From Mycobacterium sp. GA-2829 (GTDB taxonomy: Bacteria > Actinomycetota > Actinomycetes > Mycobacteriales > Mycobacteriaceae): DNA of 64,000 nucleotides. The notes under the pieces were generated by a model. That model was not told where the DNA came from. It worked only from the letters and a program-made list of their open reading frames with translations, and searched no databases. Position 1 is the first letter of the stretch, and each line of letters starts with the position of its first letter. This document shows positions 8,370 through 17,406 of the stretch, piece after piece. Location: assembly GCF_001499965.1 (NCBI RefSeq), contig NZ_LQIT01000078.1, positions 1-64,000 on the forward strand, in the 5' to 3' direction. A program made the position numbers and the translations under genes.

Positions 8370-8939
8370 TCAGCGGACGCCGCACCACGGTTCGCGGGCG
8401 AAGACCTCCTCGACCATCGGTCGGAAGAACGCGAGCGGACGATGCTCGAACCGCGAGTCGAAGCAGTTCTGGTCGTACCTCTCGCAGAACTCCACGCAGT
8501 CGTCGAACCATTGGTGACCGCGGTACTTCTCCCGGGCATCGCGGTTGCCGCCCATGTGCGGGGCATAGTAGAACTGCTGGAATTCGGGGTGCACCTTCAC
8601 AATCCAAGCCGGACGTTCAGGCACGTAGGGCGCGATGACTGCTGCGGCGAACGCGCCATGGGCATGGGGTGCGTAGGTGTCACCGATGTCGTGCAGCAGC
8701 GCCGCGACCACGTAGTCGACCGGCCGTCCATCGTCGAAGGCCCGGGTCGCCGACTGCAGTGAGTGCTCCAGTCGGCTGATCGGGTACGCCTGCTCGCCGT
8801 CATCGAGGGCCTCCACCAGCGTGAGCACGCGGGGTACCAGGCCGGCATTGTTCGCCTCCTCGGCGCGGCTGATCAGCGCGTAGTCTTCCGCGGTGCCTTC
8901 GGCCATCGTCCGATAGGTGGCACGTGTCGGCGTGCTCAT
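8370..8939 (-). CDS. HD-domain protein, PhnZ/TmpB-like (possible diiron oxygenase)
   Basis: A 189-residue HD-domain protein. The metal-binding pattern is complete: RLEHSLQSATRA (His), VVAALLHDIGD (His-Asp) and APHAHGAFAAAVIAPYVPE (two His), followed by VKVHPEFQQFYYAPHMGGNR and REKYRGHQWFDDCVEFCERY. The order HSLQ-ATRA, LLHDIGD, H-G resembles the mixed-valence diiron HD oxygenases PhnZ and TmpB, which cleave C-P or C-H bonds of 2-aminoethylphosphonate-type compounds, rather than the classical phosphohydrolases. No phosphonate genes flank it. It is divergent to the amidase at 9116. Substrate is open; a phosphohydrolase role cannot be excluded. Confidence 0.75.
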   Translation of the reverse strand: MSTPTRATYRTMAEGTAEDYALISRAEEANNAGLVPRVLTLVEALDDGEQAYPISRLEHSLQSATRAFDDGRPVDYVVAALLHDIGDTYAPHAHGAFAAAVIAPYVPERPAWIVKVHPEFQQFYYAPHMGGNRDAREKYRGHQWFDDCVEFCERYDQNCFDSRFEHRPLAFFRPMVEEVFAREPWCGVR

Positions 8940-9115
8940 GACCGACTCCTCTCAACTGGTTCCCGGCCAACCGTAATGGTTGGTTGTGTTGGCCGCGTGT
9001 TGGCACGGCCCGGCGCGATCCCGTTCACGGGGGTATGTTCCCGACGGGCTGATAGTGCCGGGGCGTTATCCGGCAGGCGCCGAACGAGTTTGACCGATCG
9101 AGCGAGGACGCAGGT

Positions 9116-10531
9116 GTGAACGAGGACGAACTGGCCGCCAGCGACGGGATAGCCATCGCGCAGGCCATCCGGGCCGGTGTGATCTCGGCCGCAGAGGTGG
9201 TCGACAGTGCCATCGCACGTGCCGGATCCCTGAATCCGGTCCTCGGGTTCCAGGTGACGAGCATGGCGGAGACCGCCCGAGCTCACGCCGCTACCGTCGA
9301 TGTCGATGCGCCGCTGGCCGGTGTGCCTTACCTGATCAAGGACCACCTGGCGATGCAGGCCGGCGTACGGCACACGTCGGGCTCTCGGTACCTGCGGGAC
9401 TACGTCGCCACTGCCGACAGCCAGATCGTCTGCGATTACCGCGCGGCGGGCCTGATTCCCATCGGCACCTCGGCGACATGTGAATTCGCGTTGCTGTCCA
9501 CGGCTGATTCCGCGGCGCACGGGCCGTGCCGCAATCCGTGGGACCTGACCCGCACCCCGGGAGGGTCGAGCGGTGGCGCCGCGGCAGCGGTGGCCGCCGG
9601 TGTCGTGCCCATCGCCCACGGAAACGACGCGGCGGGGTCGATACGCATACCCGCCTCGGCGTGCGGGCTTTTCGGGCTCAAACCGAGCAGGCATCGCGCC
9701 CTGGTGCCGGAGCTGTTGTCCGGTAGTCCGGCAGCCGGGATCTGGTCCGAGCACGTTCTGTCGCGGACAGTGCGTGACAGCGCCGCAGTGCTGCGGGCCC
9801 GCGACCGTTCCACCGGAAGCGCCGTGCTGCCGCTGGCTCTTCGGATCGGTTACGCCGCAACACCACCCACCGGAACACCGGTGGACAGGGATTGCCAGAA
9901 CGCGGTCGACGACGCGGTCGAACTCTGCGCACGGCTGGGTCACACCGTCGCCGAGGTCAGGCTGCCGGGCGACCTCGACGAGCTCGAGCGCGCCTTCCTC
10001 GTCCTCTACACCGTGGGAGCCGCAGCGTGGCTTGACCATTGGATCGGCGTCCTCGGACACCCCCCGGGCCCCGGTGAGCTCGAACCCTATACCGAGGCTG
10101 TCGTCGAGCACGGTCGCAGTTTCTCACCCGCCGCGATACGCGATGCGCTCGCGACTCTCGAGCAAGCTGAGCGCCAGTTTTCTGCGTTCTGGACCGATTT
10201 CGATGTCTTCCTGACCCCGACATTGGCGGGACCGCCCCCGCCGCTCGAGTTCTTCCGCGCAGATCCGAAGGATCCGTTGGAGCTGCTGACTCGCGACGCG
10301 GAGTTCTCGCCGTTCACCTGGTACGCCAACGCCATCGGGTCGCCCGCCATGTCCGTGCCGCTGTACTGGAACGCTGACGGCCTCCCCATCGGAACCCACT
10401 TCATGGCGGCCCACGGCCACGAGGACCTTCTGCTCGCGCTCGCCTTCGAACTCGAGAGCGCTCGCCCATGGACGGTGCACCGCCCCGCCGTCTTCGGGCG
10501 ACACCACCTACCTGGCGACGCACTTATTTAG
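9116..10531 (+). CDS. Amidase (amidase signature family)
   Basis: A 471-residue amidase-signature hydrolase starting at GTG 9116. The catalytic triad is visible: Lys in GVPYLIKDHLAM (~76), the first Ser in the Gly/Ser-rich TPGGSSGGAAAAVAAG (~148), and the nucleophilic Ser in GNDAAGSIRIPASACGLFGL (~175), followed by KPSR. The C-terminal half contains YANAIGSPAMSVPLYWNADG and LPIGTHFMAAHG, also typical. These enzymes hydrolyse carboxamides to acid plus ammonia. The HD-domain protein lies divergently 176 bases away, and the two may process related nitrogen compounds, but that is only context. No transport genes are adjacent. Confidence 0.9.
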   Translation: MNEDELAASDGIAIAQAIRAGVISAAEVVDSAIARAGSLNPVLGFQVTSMAETARAHAATVDVDAPLAGVPYLIKDHLAMQAGVRHTSGSRYLRDYVATADSQIVCDYRAAGLIPIGTSATCEFALLSTADSAAHGPCRNPWDLTRTPGGSSGGAAAAVAAGVVPIAHGNDAAGSIRIPASACGLFGLKPSRHRALVPELLSGSPAAGIWSEHVLSRTVRDSAAVLRARDRSTGSAVLPLALRIGYAATPPTGTPVDRDCQNAVDDAVELCARLGHTVAEVRLPGDLDELERAFLVLYTVGAAAWLDHWIGVLGHPPGPGELEPYTEAVVEHGRSFSPAAIRDALATLEQAERQFSAFWTDFDVFLTPTLAGPPPPLEFFRADPKDPLELLTRDAEFSPFTWYANAIGSPAMSVPLYWNADGLPIGTHFMAAHGHEDLLLALAFELESARPWTVHRPAVFGRHHLPGDALI

Positions 10532-11031
10532 GGGCGCCCTGCGTCGATATGGGCCGACAGGACCGCCACAACAGTTCAGCTCACGACCTCGGCTCCACCC
10601 TCATCGAGATTCCCGATCTTCGCCCGCTACGCCGGAGTGGCTTCGGGTGCCGATGTGGTCGGGTAACCGATGCAGATATCCGAAGGCGCGGAAGCCCAGC
10701 GCCACCGGTGTCGCCCGATCGGCTGATCGAGTTACGCGCCCACGACATCCGCGATGGAGGCGATTCTTCGACGGAAAGGTCATACGCTGACGTACTTGTC
10801 GAGCAAACCGCCAATATGACCGGTGCGGCCTACCAGGAGACGCCCGCGCGGACCACTTTCCGCAATGAGCGCACGAGGTAGGGTGCGAATCCGACTGCGC
10901 CTGAGTGTCGTGAGCGGTCCGTCTCCAGGCCCTCTACCTTGCATGCGACGGCTGTCCACCGTTCGGATGATTGTACGGCCGATTGTCGAGCAAAGTCTCT
11001 CGGCGGCTCTACGGTTCGTTACGATCCGGCG
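10532..11031 (+). other. Non-coding stretch between amidase and lipoprotein
   Basis: About 500 bases without a convincing gene. An open frame from 10468 to 10881 has composition and content of a shadow and no family resemblance. The only functional element recognised is a TACGAT -10 box at 11020-11025, 6 bases before the lipoprotein GTG, predicting a leaderless transcript. Nothing else is seen. Confidence 0.5.
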
Positions 11032-12030
11032 GTGATACTTCGGAGAATCGCCTGGCTGGCCATGGCCGGCCTGATGTTCACGGGTTGTTCGACGGCCGTG
11101 CAATCTGCGCCCGTCAGCAAGCCGTCAGCGGGATCCGCCTTCTCTTCGATGACCCCCGAGCCTCCGCAGGCGCCGAAGCCTCCGCCGGCGCCAAAGCCCG
11201 AACCACAGTCAGCTCCGGCTGTCGACGCGTCGACATTCTGGTACAGCGGCTACTCGACGACCACCGGACACAACTCCGGATACTTCTTCGAAAGCCCAAG
11301 CGGGAAGTGGCGATGCGCGATCCTGGAAAGGTTTTACGGGGGTGCCGGCGCAGGGTGCGAGTCGACATCCGGCAGGGTGATGCCCGTCAACGGCGCACCC
11401 CTGGTACCCGCGGCGGACATCCCCGAGAATCTCGTGCCACCGAGTTCGATCATCATGACACCGAACGGGCATCCCGAGTTCGTCATGCTGGGCCAGCCCT
11501 ACCTAGTGCGCCCCGCGGCACCTACCCCCGTCCTGAGCTACGGGCAGAATCTCACTGCGCTGGGATTCACCTGCAACACACAAGAAAGCGGAATCTCGTG
11601 CCGTCACGATCAGACCGGCCAAGGATTCACCTTCTCCACCAAGGGCTACAAGTTCGAGTACACGCCGGTCGCCGCCGGACCGGCAGCCCCCGGCGCTCCG
11701 GTGGCTCCGGCGGATCACACGAATTCCGACGTCGTCCTCGGCGCACCAAGCGATCAGTACTCGGTCGGCTACGGAACCCCGCGCCCCACCGGGATCTCGA
11801 CAAACAGTCTGTGCGGGAACACCATCGACGCCATCTCATGGGAGAGCTGGGGGAGACCCGTCGCTTACGGATCGGGCACCTGGTGCCAGAACTCTGGAGC
11901 GCGATCGCGCGGCGAACCGCCGTCACCAGTGAGACTGACCGCCAGCGATATCGGCGAGTGCCGGGGCAAGCTCGCCTACCGCACGTTGCAGTTCGACTCC
12001 CAACCACCGACGTCGGTTTGCGGCGCCTGA
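11032..12030 (+). CDS. Secreted lipoprotein of unknown function
   Basis: A 332-residue protein from GTG 11032, supported by the leaderless-type -10 box just upstream. It has a lipoprotein signal: RR, a hydrophobic stretch (IAWLAMAGLM) and the lipobox FTGC with the modified Cys at residue 19. A Pro-rich spacer (EPPQAPKPPPAPKPEPQ) follows, then a compact domain with several Cys: PSGKWRCAILE, GAGCEST, ALGFTCNTQESGISCRHD and GQGFTFSTKGY. A second segment contains LCGNTIDAISWE, GTWCQNSG, DIGECRGKLAYR and a C-terminal VCGA. The paired cysteines and the GxxFxxSxxGY turn resemble mycobacterial exported proteins that display a ligand-binding domain on the cell surface. No enzyme motif is visible. Convergent to the GGDEF-EAL gene. 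Confidence 0.75.
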   Translation: MILRRIAWLAMAGLMFTGCSTAVQSAPVSKPSAGSAFSSMTPEPPQAPKPPPAPKPEPQSAPAVDASTFWYSGYSTTTGHNSGYFFESPSGKWRCAILERFYGGAGAGCESTSGRVMPVNGAPLVPAADIPENLVPPSSIIMTPNGHPEFVMLGQPYLVRPAAPTPVLSYGQNLTALGFTCNTQESGISCRHDQTGQGFTFSTKGYKFEYTPVAAGPAAPGAPVAPADHTNSDVVLGAPSDQYSVGYGTPRPTGISTNSLCGNTIDAISWESWGRPVAYGSGTWCQNSGARSRGEPPSPVRLTASDIGECRGKLAYRTLQFDSQPPTSVCGA

Positions 12031-12136
12031 ACGGACCACCGCGCATTCGGCTCCCTCGACGTCGAGCGATCTGCCACTTGACGCAGTACAACCACTCAGC
12101 GACCGCGACCCGATCTGCTGAAGTCGACGCTGCGCG

Positions 12137-14368
12137 TCACCAATCGCGGACGATCTCGCGCAGGGTCGAGGGCCGTCCGAATAGGTATCCCTGCATCAGT
12201 CGGCAGCCGGCGGACAACACGGCGTCGGCCTGCACCGCCGACTCGATGCCTTCGGCCGCCACGTCCAGACCCAGCGACTCACACAGCCCGACGACGGACC
12301 GATAGAGCGCAAGATCGCGCTGCGGGTCAGCGCCGTCGGCCAGGCTACGGTCGAGTTTGACCATGCTCACCGGCAGAGCATGTAGGTACGTCAGCGAGTT
12401 GTAGCCTGCGCCGAAGTCGTCGAGCGCAAACTTCACTCCGGCGGCCTTGAACCGAAGGATCTGCGCGGCCGCATCGGCCAGATCGACGATCGGCGCGGTC
12501 TCGGTGATCTCCACGATCAGGCGCCCGCGCGGAATGAGATGACGCTCAAGCGCACGTTCGACGGTCCGTTCGAAGTCGGGGTTCCCCAGTCGTGCTGCTC
12601 CGATGTTGACGTGGATGTCGACGGTGAGGCCTGCGGCCTCGACGTCGCAGATCGCCTTCTCGAGGATCAGCGCGTCGAGCGCGGCACCCAGCCCGGCTGC
12701 CTCCGCAGTACCCACGAAGGTTTCGGGCGGGACCTGCATGCCGTTGGGAGCCGTCCACCGGGCCAGCGCCTCGACCGCCACCAGCTTGCGCTCGGGGAGT
12801 TGCACGATTGGCTGGTAAACCAGACGGAACCCGGCCGGAAGGCAGCCCTCGGCTGCCCTGAGGGCGGTCGGAAAATCGGCGATAGAGGCCATCGAGGGCC
12901 GGTACACCACAGCGGCGTCCTTACCGAGCCGTTTGCCTGCGTACATCGAGATGTCGGCCTGCCTGAGCAGATCGTCGACACTCTGGACACCGTCGCCGGA
13001 ATCGGGTTCGACAAGTCCCATGCTCGCCCGCACTCGCACCGAAGATCCCTGTACCGAGAACGGGTTGCGAAGTGCGACGCGGAGCCGGTCGGCAACCTCC
13101 TCGAGCTCGGCGACTTCCTTCAGTTTGAGGATCGCGAACTCGTCGCCGCCGATCCGCGCCACCATCTCCCGGTCCGACACACATGATTTGAGCCGCTCTG
13201 CCACCGCGCACAGCAGCGCGTCCCCAGCGGCATGTCCGAACCGGTCGTTGACGTCCTTGAAGTCGTCGAGATCGACGAAGATCAGCACGAATCCGCCCTC
13301 TCGCATCGCCTCGGCCAAGCGCTCGGAGAACAAGATGCGGTTCGGTAGCCGCGTGAGCGGATCATGGTGGACCTGGTAGGCCAGTCCGCGCTGCGTCCAA
13401 TGCAACCGCTGAGTGAGCAGGCCCTGCGCGCGCATCGCGATGATCTGGCGGCCGGCGAGCAGAGCGACCATGAGCACCATCACCCAGGGCACGAACGGAT
13501 TCCAGGGCCGGCCGAGGACAGCATGGAAAGCGAACAGCACAGCCATGCCGACGGCACCGATGTGGGGCACGATGAGCTGTGTCCAGTCGGTGGGGGAGCC
13601 CGAGCCGTCGTCACCGACCTGCCGCCGATGTTCGAGCATCGCGAAAGTGATCAGCAACGGCCCGACGGTGCGTCCGGCACCGCCCCACAGATCGGCGCCC
13701 GTCACACCGACGTCCTGCAGGTAGGCAGTCAGCCGACCGGACGTGGCCATCATCACCAGGCCGCCGACAAAGAGCAGGTAGTTGGTCCGGTACGGCCGCG
13801 ACGGGCTGTATGTCATCGCGATGACCACTGCCGCCCCGACGATGACGACCTCAGCCACCACGTAGACCAGTTGTGCGCCGTCACTGCTCAACTGCCAGGG
13901 GGAGCGGCTGCTGAGACCGCTCATGATCGTGAGAATGAAAAAGGCGAGGCCGGCAATCACCCCGTCGAGGAGGTTGATGAGCGGTATCCGTTGCCTGTCG
14001 CCCCGAAGCTCGTCGGCGTTCCGGCTCGACGAGGCCAGCAGAATCACGGCGGACAAGACGAAGACGGGGCACAACAGGTAGGCGACCACCGCTGCCGAGG
14101 TTGACGTGCCCGTCCAGATCAGACCCTGGGACAGCAGCCAGCTCATCATCGATCCCGCGTAGCACAATCGCCACCAGCGCGATTTGCCCTGTACGCGTCG
14201 CGCGACGACAAGGCCAGCGACCAGAGACAGCACGTCGGCGCCGATCCGGAGGAACGGTTCCACGTACTCTGCCGTCGCGCGGCCCCACGGCGCCGCTAGA
14301 TTGATGACCGCCAGCGCCGCGATGAGCAGGGCCAGGTAGATCAGCGGCCTGTCGCGGTTGATGCGCAC
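12137..14368 (-). CDS. Membrane-bound GGDEF-EAL bifunctional c-di-GMP protein
   Basis: A 743-residue protein. Residues 1-~320 hold about nine or ten hydrophobic membrane segments (from LIYLALLIAALAVINLA to VPWVMVLMVALLAGRQII). A GGDEF domain follows (HHDPLTRLPNR, FVDLDDFKDVND, and an intact GGDEF in ARIGGDEFAIL), then an EAL domain with VEALARW (EAL intact), HVNIGAARL, VEITETA, ALDDFGAGYNSL, KLDRSLADG, AEGIES and QGYLFGRP. Both active-site motifs are preserved, so the protein could make and degrade c-di-GMP; the membrane domain presumably senses a signal. Mycobacteria carry few such proteins, so this may be a main c-di-GMP enzyme. It is divergent to the sugar operon, 259 bases away. Confidence 0.92.
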   Translation of the reverse strand: MRINRDRPLIYLALLIAALAVINLAAPWGRATAEYVEPFLRIGADVLSLVAGLVVARRVQGKSRWWRLCYAGSMMSWLLSQGLIWTGTSTSAAVVAYLLCPVFVLSAVILLASSSRNADELRGDRQRIPLINLLDGVIAGLAFFILTIMSGLSSRSPWQLSSDGAQLVYVVAEVVIVGAAVVIAMTYSPSRPYRTNYLLFVGGLVMMATSGRLTAYLQDVGVTGADLWGGAGRTVGPLLITFAMLEHRRQVGDDGSGSPTDWTQLIVPHIGAVGMAVLFAFHAVLGRPWNPFVPWVMVLMVALLAGRQIIAMRAQGLLTQRLHWTQRGLAYQVHHDPLTRLPNRILFSERLAEAMREGGFVLIFVDLDDFKDVNDRFGHAAGDALLCAVAERLKSCVSDREMVARIGGDEFAILKLKEVAELEEVADRLRVALRNPFSVQGSSVRVRASMGLVEPDSGDGVQSVDDLLRQADISMYAGKRLGKDAAVVYRPSMASIADFPTALRAAEGCLPAGFRLVYQPIVQLPERKLVAVEALARWTAPNGMQVPPETFVGTAEAAGLGAALDALILEKAICDVEAAGLTVDIHVNIGAARLGNPDFERTVERALERHLIPRGRLIVEITETAPIVDLADAAAQILRFKAAGVKFALDDFGAGYNSLTYLHALPVSMVKLDRSLADGADPQRDLALYRSVVGLCESLGLDVAAEGIESAVQADAVLSAGCRLMQGYLFGRPSTLREIVRDW

Positions 14369-14543
14369 CCCCCCGAACTGTCGGACGTTCCACCCCCCGC
14401 GACTTACTCACACCGCCAACCCGTCGAAGGCAATGTACCGCGCCGGTCGGCGTCGAAATGGCCGTTCCGATCGAGCTTTACCGGTCTCAGACGCGCCCCG
14501 CGGTCGATCGGACGAAGTGGACGGAGGTCGGTTGAAAAGAATC

Positions 14544-14568
14544 GCGCAAGCGCATGCGCAAGCGCTTG
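14544..14568 (+). promoter_or_regulatory. Candidate LacI-family operator of the sugar operon
   Basis: GCGCAAGCGC occurs twice (14544-14553 and 14556-14565), separated by AT, and the second copy forms the perfect palindrome CAAGCGCTTG (14559-14568) with the CG centre typical of LacI-family operators. It lies about 60 bases before the binding-protein ATG. The operon ends in its own LacI regulator (18948), the obvious candidate ligand. The repeat and palindrome are seen; the pairing is inference. Confidence 0.6.
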
Positions 14569-14627
14569 TCTGCTCCTATCCTGCTGTAGAACAGGCGCGT
14601 TCGGCGTCACGGGTCAAGGGAGATCAC

Positions 14628-15623
14628 ATGTTCGGAGAGCGCAACAACGGCGCACGCACAGTCGGCGTATTCCTGATGGCAGGCTCACTGGCCCTCGGCC
14701 TCACCGCTTGCGGCGGATCCGGTTCCGACAGTGTCAAGGTCGGGCTGATCACCAAGACCGATTCGAACCCGTACTTCGTCAAGTTGCGTGAGTCCGCGAA
14801 GGCGCAGGCCGAAAAGGACGGCGCAGAGTTGATCGCGGTGGCGGGCGCGTTCGACGGTGACAACGAGGGCCAGGTCGCGGCCATCGAGAACATGATCGGC
14901 CAGGGCGTGAAGGGCATTCTGATCACTCCGAACTCTTCCACCGGCGTGCTCGACGCGATCAAGAAGGCGCGCGACGCCGGCATCGTCGTCATTGCTCTCG
15001 ACACCGCGACCGACCCCGAGGACGCCGTCGACGCCACGTTCGCCACCGACAACAAGGCCGCGGGCGTCAGTCAGGGCAAATGGGTCAGGGCCGCGCTCGG
15101 TAACACGGCGCCCCAGGTCGTGATGCTGGACGGAACCCCCGGTGGCACCGTCGACACCTTCCGTCACGACGGATTCCTCGAGGGCTTCGGCGTGACGGAC
15201 GGCTCGCCAGAGATCGTCGGCCAGGAGAACACCAACGGCGACCAGACCAAGGCGCAGACCGCTATGGAGAACCTCCTTCAACGGGCACCGGGTGTCAACG
15301 CCCTCTACACGATCAACGAGCCGGCAGCGGCCGGTGCGTACGAGGCCATCCAGGCCGCCAACCGCGCAAGCCAAATCACCATCGGGTCGATCGACGGAAG
15401 TTGCACAGGCGTCGCCGACGTTAAGTCCGGCAAGATCGGCGCCACGGTGATGCAGTTCCCGGCGAAGATGGCCGAGCAGGGTGTACAGGCCGTGGTGAAA
15501 TTCGCCCAGGACGGGACGAAGCCCAGCGGATTCAACGACACGGGTTCGCAACTCATCACGGACAAGCCGGTTGCCGGGCTCGAGTCCATGGACACCGCCT
15601 GGGGCGAACAGAACTGCTGGTGA
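14628..15623 (+). CDS. frcB: Sugar ABC transporter substrate-binding lipoprotein (FrcB/RbsB type)
   Basis: A 331-residue lipoprotein from ATG 14628 with AAGGGAGA as ribosome-binding site. The signal ends in the lipobox LTAC (Cys 28). The mature part is a type I periplasmic-binding fold of the ribose/fructose class: VGLITKTDSNPYFVKLRESA, GQVAAIENMIGQGVKGILIT, VIALDTATDP, FATDNKAAGVSQGKW, MLDGTPGG, LYTINEPAAAGAYEAI and IGSIDGSC. It captures the sugar outside the membrane and delivers it to the permease at 15620. The gene set with an FrcK-like kinase and a PfkB kinase points to fructose rather than ribose. Upstream lies a LacI-type operator. The symbol is by analogy with rhizobial frcBCAK. Confidence 0.88.
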   Translation: MFGERNNGARTVGVFLMAGSLALGLTACGGSGSDSVKVGLITKTDSNPYFVKLRESAKAQAEKDGAELIAVAGAFDGDNEGQVAAIENMIGQGVKGILITPNSSTGVLDAIKKARDAGIVVIALDTATDPEDAVDATFATDNKAAGVSQGKWVRAALGNTAPQVVMLDGTPGGTVDTFRHDGFLEGFGVTDGSPEIVGQENTNGDQTKAQTAMENLLQRAPGVNALYTINEPAAAGAYEAIQAANRASQITIGSIDGSCTGVADVKSGKIGATVMQFPAKMAEQGVQAVVKFAQDGTKPSGFNDTGSQLITDKPVAGLESMDTAWGEQNCW

Positions 15624-16627
15624 ATTCCGCCATGACCACTGAGGCGCCGGCAGCAGCGAAATCATCGCTGTCGAGCCGATTCACCGTGGGACACATTCTG
15701 CGTGAACCGCTGGCCGGCCCATTGGTGGCACTCGCCATCGCCATCATCATCTTCAGCGCCGTTTCCGATTCGTTCCTCAATCCGCAGAACGTGTCGCTGA
15801 TCCTTCAACAGTCCGTCGTCGTCGGCATCCTCGCAGTCGGCCAGACGCTGATCATCCTCACCTCGGGCATCGATCTCTCGATCGGCGCGGTCGCCGTCTT
15901 CGGGACCATCGTGATGGCACAGAGTGCGGGGGCCAACGGGCCGGTCGTGGCGCTCGGATTGACCCTTTTGGTGTGCGTGGTGTTCGGTGCGATCAACGGC
16001 GGGTTCGTCACAATGCTGCGATTGCCCCCTTTCATCGTCACGTTGGGAACGTTCACGGCGATTCTGGCGGGCACCCGTCTGCTCGCGGGCTCAGAGACGT
16101 ACCGAGTGGAGAAGGGACCGCTCACGTTCCTGGGCACGTCGTTTCGCATCGGGTCGTTCTCGACCACCTTCGGTGTGGTGGCGATGCTCTTGGTCTACCT
16201 CGTGGTGTGGTACGCGCTGTCCCAGACCGCCTGGGGTAAACACATTTACGCCGTCGGAGGTAACCCGCAGGCGTCGGACCTGTTGGGCATCAAATCCGGG
16301 CGGGTGCTGTTCTCCGTCTACCTCGTGACCGGTGTGATCGCCGCTGTCGCTGCGTGGGCTGCTCTCGGTCGCATACCCAACGCGGATCCGAACGCGTACC
16401 AGAACGCCAACCTGGAGACGATCACAGCAGTGGTCATCGGCGGAACCAGCTTGTTCGGTGGGCGCGGAGGCGTCGTCGGAACACTGGTGGGCACGCTGAT
16501 CGTCGGCGTTCTCCGTAATGGTCTCACCCAGGCCGGCGTCGACAGTCTCTACCAGAACATCGCGACCGGGGTGCTTGTGATCGTGGCGGTGGCGGTTGAT
16601 CAATTCGCCCGCAGGAGATCACAATGA
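15620..16627 (+). CDS. frcC: Sugar ABC transporter permease (FrcC/RbsC type)
   Basis: A 335-residue membrane protein. GTG 15620 overlaps the previous stop by 4 bases; ATG 15632 is an equally good start. About ten hydrophobic segments (ALAIAIIIFSAVSDSFL, VGILAVGQTLIILTSGIDLS, VVALGLTLLVCVVFGAING, VVAMLLVYLVVWYAL, VLFSVYLVTGVIAAVAAWAA, IATGVLVIVAVAVDQF) and the BPD_transp_2 signature ITAVVIGGTSLFGGRGGVVGT identify the ribose/fructose-type permease. LTSGIDLSIGAV is the usual conserved loop. Translationally coupled on both sides. Confidence 0.9.
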   Translation: MNSAMTTEAPAAAKSSLSSRFTVGHILREPLAGPLVALAIAIIIFSAVSDSFLNPQNVSLILQQSVVVGILAVGQTLIILTSGIDLSIGAVAVFGTIVMAQSAGANGPVVALGLTLLVCVVFGAINGGFVTMLRLPPFIVTLGTFTAILAGTRLLAGSETYRVEKGPLTFLGTSFRIGSFSTTFGVVAMLLVYLVVWYALSQTAWGKHIYAVGGNPQASDLLGIKSGRVLFSVYLVTGVIAAVAAWAALGRIPNADPNAYQNANLETITAVVIGGTSLFGGRGGVVGTLVGTLIVGVLRNGLTQAGVDSLYQNIATGVLVIVAVAVDQFARRRSQ

Positions 16628-17406
16628 GTGCCACCCCCGTTCTCGAGGCGCGCAAGCTCGTCAAGAAGTATGGCAGCGTGACCGCGATCAACGGAGCCGA
16701 TTTCGAGCTTCGTGAGGGCGAGGTCCTCGCGGTCATCGGTGACAACGGTGCCGGAAAGTCCAGTCTGATCAAGGCATTGGCGGGGGCGGTGATTCCGGAC
16801 TCGGGCGAGATCCTGATGAACGGCGAACCCGTGTCGTTCCGGAACACCCGAGACGCCAGGGCGGCCGGGATCGAGACGGTGTACCAGGATCTCGCGGTCG
16901 TACCGGCGCTCGACATCGCGTCGAATCTGTACCTCGGTCGCGAGGTGCGACGAAAAGGCCTCGCCGGCAGTCTGTTCCGTCGGCTGGACATGCCGAGAAT
17001 GCGCCAGGAGGCTTCGCAGCACCTCACGGATCTGAAGATCGGCATCAAATCCGTGAACCAGGCTGTGGAGACGTTGTCGGGCGGGCAGCGGCAAGGTGTC
17101 GCGGTAGCGCGAGCGGCCGCGTTCGGCCGTGGCGTCATCATCATGGACGAGCCGACCGCGGCTCTCGGTGTGCGGGAGTCGGGACAGGTCATCGACCTCA
17201 TCCGGTCGATCCGCGACCGGGGCATCCCCGTGGTACTCATCAGCCACGACATGCCCCACGTCTTCGAGGTGTCCGACCGGATCCACATCCACCGCCTCGG
17301 GCAACGTGCCGGCGTCGTCGATCCGAAGAAGCGCTCGATGTCCGAGGTCGTCGCGCTCATGACCGGTGCGGAGGAGCCGACGGATGAGGAACGCGCCGGT
17401 CTTTGA
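16624..17406 (+). CDS. frcA: Sugar ABC transporter ATP-binding protein (FrcA type, single ATPase domain)
   Basis: A 260-residue ATPase overlapping the permease by ATGA at 16624. Walker A is GDNGAGKSS (~38-46), the Q-loop lies in YQDLAVVPALD, the signature is LSGGQRQGVAVARAAAF and Walker B is IIMDEPTAAL followed by the H-loop in VLISHDMPHVFE. Unlike RbsA it has one ATPase domain rather than two, as in rhizobial FrcA, which supports the fructose-type assignment. It powers uptake through the permease at 15620. Confidence 0.9.
   Translation: MSATPVLEARKLVKKYGSVTAINGADFELREGEVLAVIGDNGAGKSSLIKALAGAVIPDSGEILMNGEPVSFRNTRDARAAGIETVYQDLAVVPALDIASNLYLGREVRRKGLAGSLFRRLDMPRMRQEASQHLTDLKIGIKSVNQAVETLSGGQRQGVAVARAAAFGRGVIIMDEPTAALGVRESGQVIDLIRSIRDRGIPVVLISHDMPHVFEVSDRIHIHRLGQRAGVVDPKKRSMSEVVALMTGAEEPTDEERAGL

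Noticed and set aside
10468..10881. 137-codon frame after the amidase
   Set aside because: Overlaps the amidase end, has Arg/Pro-rich shadow-like composition and no start signal.
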